64,000 nt of DNA, taken from Microthyrium microscopicum. Taxonomy: Eukaryota > Ascomycota > Dothideomycetes > Microthyriales > Microthyriaceae. Position 1 is the stretch's first letter. Each line of letters begins with the position of its first letter. The notes beneath the pieces are model-generated. The model was not told the origin of the DNA. It saw only the letters and a list, made by a program, of their open reading frames with translations, and did no database searches. The translations under genes were made by a program, and so were the position numbers. Of this stretch, positions 57,990 through 64,000 are shown one piece after another. The stretch lies in NCBI GenBank assembly GCA_010405405.1, contig MU004239.1, forward strand, positions 794,713 through 858,712, written 5' to 3'.

Positions 57990-59240
57990 TCGCCAGTGGT
58001 TTTTCCAAGCTCTCAAAAAATCCCGCCTGTTGATTTGAAGCGTCTTCACTCCGAAGAGAAACGCACTGCATTCAAGGGCTTGACTCCTCAACAAATTCGC
58101 GATGCCCCAACACCACCATCCGCAGCGTCTCTGGGAGCGTCGTCCTTTGACGGCGCTGAGCACCAGATTGAAGCCTCGATGATTCGGTATGCACCAGAGT
58201 ATCCTGCTATGTCAGCTGAGCATGTTCATGAGGAGCTACAGCTCCCAAACCTCGCACCTCTGCGCCGTGCTCGACGCGCTAATCATCGCGGCGAGTACCG
58301 ATCGCTCATGACTGGGCAGAGTGCTATTCGCAATGGCTCTTCTTCGTCCTCTCAAGGGCAACAACCATCACTGCGCTCTTCATCTTCTCGAGAACAGCTC
58401 TCCTCCCAGCGCCCCTCGCCTTCTCGAGGGCCGAACTCATCTCAGCAGTCCTCGACTCCTCGCGTTGCCTCTAATTTACGGTACATGACTTCGACAGATG
58501 ACCTGAATGAGACTCAACCTCGATGGGATGACGAGCGCCAATGCTGGATTGATCCGCGTCTAGCAAAACCATCTTCTATCCCGCACCCATCTACTCGGCG
58601 TCAGTATCGTCGTGAATCACCACCCTCTCCTATTCCGCAGCCACCTGCTCGGACTCGAAGTGGTCGTCAATCGCCACCATCACCCCTCCCGCAGCCAGCT
58701 GCTCTGCTTTCGGGTTACCGTCAAATGACTACTCAGGCTCAGGTTTTCGGTCAATCAACTGCTTCCGCAACTGTAGGCTACGGTAATTTTCAGCGATCTC
58801 AAGGCTACGGTCCCCCCACCCCAGACTTGGGACAGTCCTATACTCAGCCTCAAGGCTACGGTGTATCGGCTGCGACTCCTCAAGGCTACGGCAGACCCTA
58901 TGTTACGCCTCAAGGCAATGACCCACAGGCTACCACGACCAATGCCTTCTCTTCCCATCGCCGCCGTCAGGCAACCACCACCGAGCCGCTTCCGCTATTC
59001 TCACAGCGGGCTGAGTCACCACTACCTAGCGCCCCGTATGTTCATCAGCCCCTCCTGGGTCGCGGTCGCCGTGACTCTGATGGGCCAGTAATTCCTAGCT
59101 GGCTTGAGGAACCCCGTGAAGTCCGACAATTCAGAGGAACCCTTGACATTGAAGCAGATGTCGCAGAAATGGAGCGGGAACGAAAGCGAGAAAGCGATGC
59201 TCGCCGCGCTGAGGATATCTGGGATTCCTACGAGTACTAA
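57990..59240 (+). CDS. In-frame continuation after the kinase stop (416 codons)
   Basis: Directly after the TAG at 57987-57989 the kinase frame stays open to a TAA at 59238-59240. The encoded sequence has real-protein composition throughout: KRLHSEEKRTAFKGLTPQQ right after the stop, then a Ser/Arg/Pro-rich region, tandem QGYG-type repeats (about 58780-58910) and a closing charged, coiled-coil-like segment (DIEADVAEMERERKRESDAR) before DIWDSYEY. The first ATG in this part is at 58179, 61 codons inside apparently coding sequence, and only 190 bp separate it from the kinase stop. I therefore read it as the C-terminus of the kinase, reached by read-through, by an unseen splice, or lost to a nonsense change or base-call error, rather than as a separate gene. 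Expression is unproven. Confidence 0.55.
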   Translation, partial: SPVVFPSSQKIPPVDLKRLHSEEKRTAFKGLTPQQIRDAPTPPSAASLGASSFDGAEHQIEASMIRYAPEYPAMSAEHVHEELQLPNLAPLRRARRANHRGEYRSLMTGQSAIRNGSSSSSQGQQPSLRSSSSREQLSSQRPSPSRGPNSSQQSSTPRVASNLRYMTSTDDLNETQPRWDDERQCWIDPRLAKPSSIPHPSTRRQYRRESPPSPIPQPPARTRSGRQSPPSPLPQPAALLSGYRQMTTQAQVFGQSTASATVGYGNFQRSQGYGPPTPDLGQSYTQPQGYGVSAATPQGYGRPYVTPQGNDPQATTTNAFSSHRRRQATTTEPLPLFSQRAESPLPSAPYVHQPLLGRGRRDSDGPVIPSWLEEPREVRQFRGTLDIEADVAEMERERKRESDARRAEDIWDSYEY

Positions 59241-60029
59241 ACCACACAACTATTCTATTCAACGGCCTCTGTATCGAGCAAACTCCCGGTTTTGGAGTTC
59301 TAATTCATTCAGCCTTTACACGATGGCCTATCATCAACATCACTGCCCCCAATCACCCATTCATTCTTTCAATCAGGAGAACAACATGTATTAAGTGCGA
59401 CACAACACCACTCAACAACTGAGCATCATCTTAACCCTTCCTGGACAGGCTATTGGCGGCCAAAATGTCCCATTGAATCACTCACGACCCTGTACGATAA
59501 CGACCTTTACGAGTTTTGACGACCACGTTTCCTCTTTTGGAAACTGTTCATGCCCATATTGGGTTACTCAAACCGTTTGCGTGTCTTGCTTTTTTGGGTC
59601 GGAGAACCTGCTTTTTGTACTATACCCCCCAGTTTTTTTGAGATTGTTTCAGTTTCCCTTTCCGGGGTTTAATAAGACTTTTTTAAGTCAATGCGATGGA
59701 AAGGGAACGGTTTTTCTTGTATATTAGGTAGTAGCTTTAGGTCAATATGTTTTTTCGGCTTCGATTTCCATTTCTCTACGTTGTGATTCCCTTGTAATGT
59801 CTTTTAAGGTGAGATTTTAGGTAGCCGTGGGGAGCTTGCTGGGTCGTTGTTTACGTGTCACTTTCGTGACGCGTGCTTCCATTTTGGGCCTATTTCGTTC
59901 ATTTTCTATATAACTTTCTCATTTTACAGCGTTTAAGACGCAGAATCCGTATTTACCAGCAGATTGTATGGCAGCCAGCGACGTCGCTGGGCGCCATCAT
60001 ATGCGTACTTACTGAAGCCCAGTTTCCTC
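59241..60029. other. Kinase 3' flank, no gene seen
   Basis: About 0.8 kb of T-rich, probably 3' UTR and spacer sequence leading into the tandem array. Open frames here are short and without motif. Confidence 0.5.
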
Positions 60030-61420
60030 GAGGCGAAATGAGCGAGTTTTTGGATGAAAATGGAGTCTTGAAACCACTTTTTTCGAGCTCTCCGTACCTG
60101 ATTTACTCGGTCCATCTTTTGTTTTGACCATATATCATTTCCCCGTTGCGGCCCTGAACGTCTTGGAGTTGTAAATATGCCCCTATTCGAGTCAGCAGCC
60201 GCGGACCGGAGTTGAGCTCACCGTCCATTGGCCAAAGCTGACGCCTTAAAACCAAGATTTTTGAACTCTCCGTATCAACTTTACCCAGTGCGCTTCTTTT
60301 TCTAGCATTCCAATTCATCCTCGTTGTGGCCCTGACCGTCGTGCTGTTGTAAATATACCCCCTATTCGAGTCAGTAGCCGCAAAGAGGAGTGCACCTCGC
60401 CGCCGATCCGCAAAAAATGGCGGTCTGAAACCAAAATTTCTGAACTCTCCGCATCAAGTTCACCCGGTGCGTTTCTTTTCCTAGCATTCAAATACGTCCT
60501 CGTTGCAGCCCTGATCGTCGCGCTGCTGTAAACACAAGCCCCTTTTAAAGGAGGGCATCGCGGCAACGGCGGCGTTTTGCTGGAGATGGGGAAATTTCAA
60601 AGTCTCCCGGCGCTCCTGGGGCTCTGCTCATGGTGCTGGGGTGCTCCAGGGCTGCGGTTTTCGACGATAGCTTGGTTGCACTGTTGCTGTGCAGGCTGGT
60701 GGTGTGTTTGTACCCCTATTGTGGCTGGTGAATGCGAAAAATGAGATAGATTGGGGTCGGATGCTGAAAATTGGGTTTGACGGATTTAGTGAGCTTTCCT
60801 AATGGCTCCAAGCTATGAGGTCTCTTGGTTTTGTGATAATGTGTTGATTGCCGTGATCTTGACTGCCTTGGTACTGTATTTGTACCCCTATTGTGGCTAA
60901 CGGATGCGAAAATTGGGCGAAAATTGGGCTGGCGGCAAAAAATCGACTTGCGCAGCTTTGGTGAGCTCCTCTGATGCCGCTGGATGTTTTGTTTCCCCAG
61001 ATTTGTGATGATGTGCTGTTTGCCATGTTCGTGACCGTCCTAGTGCTGTGTTTGTACCCCTATTATGGCTGGCGATTGCAAGAAATAGGCAAAATTGGGC
61101 CTAGGGGCAGAAAAGCGACTTGGATGGCATTAATCAGCCGCCGGTAAAGTCCCTGAGCCCCTCAAGTGCTTTGGCTTTTCATAACGGGTTGCTTGCCATG
61201 TTGCTGCGCGTCGCATGCCGTGTACTTGCCCCTATTATGCTCAGCGCTCCGCAGAATTACGAGCAACTCTCTTCTGACCTCGAAAATTGGCCTGACAGAA
61301 CTTCGGAATTTTGTGAGAGGCTGTGAGTTGTTGCCCTGAAAATCGCCGCAGTTTATTGCGTATAATAACAATGGTCATTGTCGTGTTGATTGTATCCCCC
61401 TATTCGTGTCAGCGTTGGTA
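60030..61420. repeat. Diverged tandem array, 168-180-bp period, at least eight units
   Basis: An anchor near CCCCTATT recurs at 60180, 60359, 60539 (as CCCCTTTT), 60713, 60885, 61057, 61229 and 61397, with spacings of 179, 180, 174, 172, 172, 172 and 168 bp. Flanking parts also match: units 1-3 share ATTCGAGTCAG and CTCTCCGTATCA-like blocks, units 4-7 share TTGTACCCCTATT then GTGGCTGG. On the plus strand, the segment before the anchor encodes a repeated hydrophobic stretch (such as VLIAVILTALVLYLYPYCG). On the minus strand, units 2 and 3 encode alignable 59-residue peptides. Neither strand gives a continuous gene. It is a nucleosome-length satellite-like array or the remains of a repeat-rich gene. 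Confidence 0.75.
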
Positions 61421-62190
61421 AATATTGGAAAAAATGCCGAAGAAATTGGCGGCAAATCGAGCGCCGGTGATAGTGGGGCACGCGAGATATTTGAAAAATA
61501 TGGCAAGCAATATTTAATGCTATTTGCATTATGGCAATAAGATAATATGCGTGCGTGGAAGGAATAGGGGCGGATCGATGGGCGGCTGGAGGCTGAGATG
61601 AGATGTGCTTACCGGTATGCTGCAGTAGCTCAACAACAAGTGGAACAACGACCCTGCCTGAATTCTCTGGAGAGCTTCTTTGCTTGAAAGCCTCTCTGTT
61701 TGCTTAATTGATGCAAGTTGGCGTGATTGGACAGAAGTATGTGTGCTTTGTTCTTTGTGCTGGGCGAGCATCAAAATTCCATTGTGAGTCCACATGTTGT
61801 GCTTTCGCTCAAAAGACCTTTGTTTCATTGTTCTTGAGATATAAAGCAAATACTTTCTGGAAGGACGAGTTAGTATATCAATCTCTCAAAAATGTAGAAA
61901 ATAGTAGGCTTGGATTCACATACCGTCGTTATGATGAGGCAAGCATGCGGAAAAGGAAATTAGCAAATGTTTGTAATAAGGATTGAACTCCTAAGCAGCT
62001 GCAAGCTAGTCCTCTGCTTTGCTCTCTGGTATAGTTAAATTGTAAACCGAGTATGGCGGATCTGGAGGAGGGTAGTCGGGGAGGTAGGATCTCGTGGAAA
62101 CGGCGAAGGGAAGGTACGATAATTAAAAACCCTAAAATCAGTCATAAGTTATCCAGCTCTTTCCCCTCAGCCATTCCTTTCCTCCACATC
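61421..62190. other. Spacer between arrays, no gene seen
   Basis: About 0.77 kb. Short frames on both strands without domain or splice support. Confidence 0.45.
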
Positions 62191-62700
62191 TGCCATTGTA
62201 AATTATGAGTTCGGTTCGGTCGGTAAGGGGTACGAAATCGAAGGTATGCGGAGTATAGGAGCGGTATTGTGGACAAATAGGGAGGAACGTATGAAAATGC
62301 TAAAGGGACGTATGAAAATTCTGGCCGCAAGTTAAATGATTCCACAACATGTAACACTTTAAATCATACCTTTTCTTACCATTCAGTTTCTACTTTGATG
62401 ATAGAAGACTTAATCCGTAAGGACGCCGTTGCGAGTGTACGTGGACTGTGCGGATAAGTAATAAGGGAAAAGCACTATTTGTGAGTTAGTTTTCCTCCTC
62501 TTTTGCTCCCCATCCTTTCCTCCTCTTCTGCCATTGTAGATTATGAATTGTGTATGAGTTCGAGGGTAAGGTCCGCGCGGAAGGGTAAGGTTTGAGAGAA
62601 GGATATCGTGACTATATGTGTGGTTATCTCCTCCTTTTTTGCTCCCCGTCCTTTCCTCCTATCAGCTGCCATTGTAAATTATAATTCGGTTTGGGAAGTA
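62163..62700 (-). repeat. Three dispersed copies of a 60-bp block with an ATGGCA core
   Basis: On the minus strand the sequence TAATTTACAATGGCAG (or TAATCTACA...) recurs, with plus-strand positions 62191, 62529 and 62667. Each is followed by an AGGAGGAAAGGA-rich stretch (plus strand TTTGCTCCCC-TCCTTTCCTCC). Spacings are 338 and 138 bp. Each copy offers an ATG in an ACAATGGC context opening a short frame of 9 to 42 codons. It may be a decayed tandem array. Confidence 0.6.
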
Positions 62701-62722
62701 AGGCACATGCGTGCGAGGTAGG

Positions 62723-62839
62723 AAAACGTGGAATGTAGGGATTCGCCGTAAGAAAAACGTGGGAAGATGCGCAATGGAAGGAAAACGTGGAGCGTATGGA
62801 AGGCTCAAGGGTAGCGCCCCAACGCGATATAAAACGTGG
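62723..62839 (+). promoter_or_regulatory. Cluster of four AAAACGTGG motifs
   Basis: The exact 9-mer AAAACGTGG starts at 62723, 62754, 62782 and 62831, all in one orientation, with unrelated sequence between. ACGTG is the half-site core of bHLH and bZIP binding boxes, so the cluster could bind a regulator; it could equally be a short decayed repeat. No gene start is recognised next to it. Confidence 0.45.
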
Positions 62840-63150
62840 AAAGAAAACTTATGCGGTTCAACTACAATGTAGTCAGATTCTGGCCTTAGGAAGTGGCAGC
62901 GCCAGTGCCAACCTGCAAGTTCACAGCTCTTGTTTGTCGATAACAAACAGGCTTAATGTACCGAGCTATATTCTTACCTGATACCGGTTTTTAAGCTGAT
63001 TCTGAAGCTGTTAATGGAAAAAGAGTTTGCGCATGAAGTCCGTATGACGAAGTTCCCAGCCGCCAGGCTTTAGAGCAAGTGCTTAGGAGCTGGAAGCATT
63101 GTACTCGAGCGAATGAAGCCATCTCGAGCACAAGTGTCGGAGGCTATAGT

Positions 63151-63745
63151 CTGTAAAGAAGCTCGTCAGTAAAATGTTATCATGAACAAGGCTGGAGCAA
63201 TGAGCCAATAGCAGCCAAGCCTGGGTCGAAGTTGAAGACGCGCACAATGAAAATGAAGTCGCAGCCCGACTTTTTGGATAAGGTACTAACCTGAGAAAAG
63301 AAAATGAAGCTGTTTCCAAGTTGCCTCGTCAGTATAATAGGTTTTGGCACAAGGCTAGGACGACTGACCAATAGCGGCCAAACTTGGCCTGTAAATGAAG
63401 GTGTGCGTGGTGAAAATGGCGTCGCAGCACGAGTTTTGAAGGAGTGACCAAGAAACGAAAAAGAACGCATTCTGTAATCAGGCTGGTTAGTATAATCAAC
63501 TTTGAGGCAAACCTAGAGCCCCAAGTCAATAGTAGCTACGCTTGAGCCGCAATGGATGATGTGCGTGATGAAGACGATGCCGTGGCACGAAGATACGCGC
63601 GGCGGCTGGATGATAATGATGTGAAATGCAGACGGCCGCGGCGATGCTAGGGATTGCAGGCAATGGAAATCAAACTTACCAGCTCCTGGGTCATCAGAAC
63701 GCGGCGCGCAAATTCCAAATTGCCTCGTCATAACAAGACGCAAGA
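63151..63745 (-). repeat. Tandem array of intron-like modules
   Basis: Read on the minus strand, three homologous segments look like introns in series: 63679-63472 (GTAAGT...TACTAACC...TTACAG), 63448-63310 (GTCACT...TACTGACG...AAACAG) and 63290-63151 (GTTAGT...TACTGACG...TTACAG), 208, 139 and 140 bp. Segments of only 23 and 19 nt separate them. They share internal blocks such as CTGCGACG-CATTTTCA and GCTATTGG. A fourth, partial copy ends near 63722-63745 (TGACGAGGCAA-TTGG). The short intervening segments do not build a long reading frame, so coding function is not shown. Confidence 0.5.
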
Positions 63746-64000
63746 CGGCTCTCTGGTGCGGGCAGTAACCTCATGGGTGCTGATGCTCTTGCTTAAGTTC
63801 TGCGGAAGGTTAGACTCAGTTGAATGATGATACTGAAGCGCGCGCGGCATGGAGATGGGTCAATTGACAATCGAGGGTGCGAAACTTCCCCGGCAAGCAG
63901 AATTTGCTTCGCGAAGCCTGGCAATTGGAGGCAATCTTACCATCTTCATTGTGAACATGAGGAGCAAATCTCAGCTGACGAGCAGAGCTACGAGGATTCG
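63746..64000. other. Right edge, no gene assigned
   Basis: Contains a minus-strand GTAAGA donor-like site near 63940 that could start a further intron-like module. No reading frame of note reaches the window end. Confidence 0.35.

Noticed and set aside
58179-59240. Separate small gene starting at the first ATG after the kinase stop
   Set aside because: The frame is continuous with the kinase and coding-like from the stop onward, and there is almost no room for a promoter. Kept as an in-frame continuation.
59933-60566. Three consecutive minus-strand frames with similar peptides
   Set aside because: They follow the period of the tandem array; unit lengths not divisible by three break the frame between units, so no continuous gene is supported. 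The similarity is reported as a property of the array.

Overview
The window is nuclear DNA from a filamentous ascomycete (Pezizomycotina). The evidence is: short spliceosomal introns of about 45-70 bp with GTRNGT donors and CTAAC/CTGAC branch sites; a HET-domain protein; a fungal LYS2; a fungal tyrosinase; and a very AT-rich, TpA-rich DNA transposon that looks like the product of repeat-induced point mutation (RIP). I cannot fix the class from sequence alone; Leotiomycetes is a guess.

Layout, left to right. 1-26.2 kb is gene-dense: the 3' part of the signal-recognition-particle receptor alpha subunit (+), an S28 serine carboxypeptidase (-), a NIPA-type Mg2+ transporter-like protein (+), a class II aldolase (-), a secreted tyrosinase (+), a HET protein (-), alpha-aminoadipate reductase LYS2 (-), an RBR E3 ubiquitin ligase (-), a mitochondrial BAX-inhibitor-family protein (+), an S1/P1 nuclease (+) and a LicD/Mnn4-type transferase (-). 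27.0-30.5 kb is one mutated PIF/Harbinger-type transposon with 15-bp terminal inverted repeats. 30.5-48.4 kb is gene-poor. It holds a U2AF small subunit (+), a two-exon 94-residue membrane protein (-) that is too short for a simple ORF scan, a DUF1993 protein (+), and a 1.24-kb non-autonomous, Mutator-like element with a 10-bp target duplication. 48.4-59.2 kb holds a C2H2 transcription factor (+) and a long Gin4/Hsl1-related kinase (+). 59.2-64.0 kb has no convincing gene. It carries three separate tandem repeat systems, one of them made of repeated intron-like modules.

The genes are mostly unrelated housekeeping and accessory functions and do not form an obvious cluster. The most unusual points are these: the kinase reading frame is cut by one in-frame TAG and then stays open for another 416 codons; LYS2 starts where the adenylation domain starts and lacks the N-terminal region of the yeast enzyme; the kinase has a degenerate glycine loop; and the right-hand 4 kb contains satellite-like and intron-like arrays.

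Exon boundaries were set by hand from splice consensus and reading-frame continuity. No transcript data or database searches were available.
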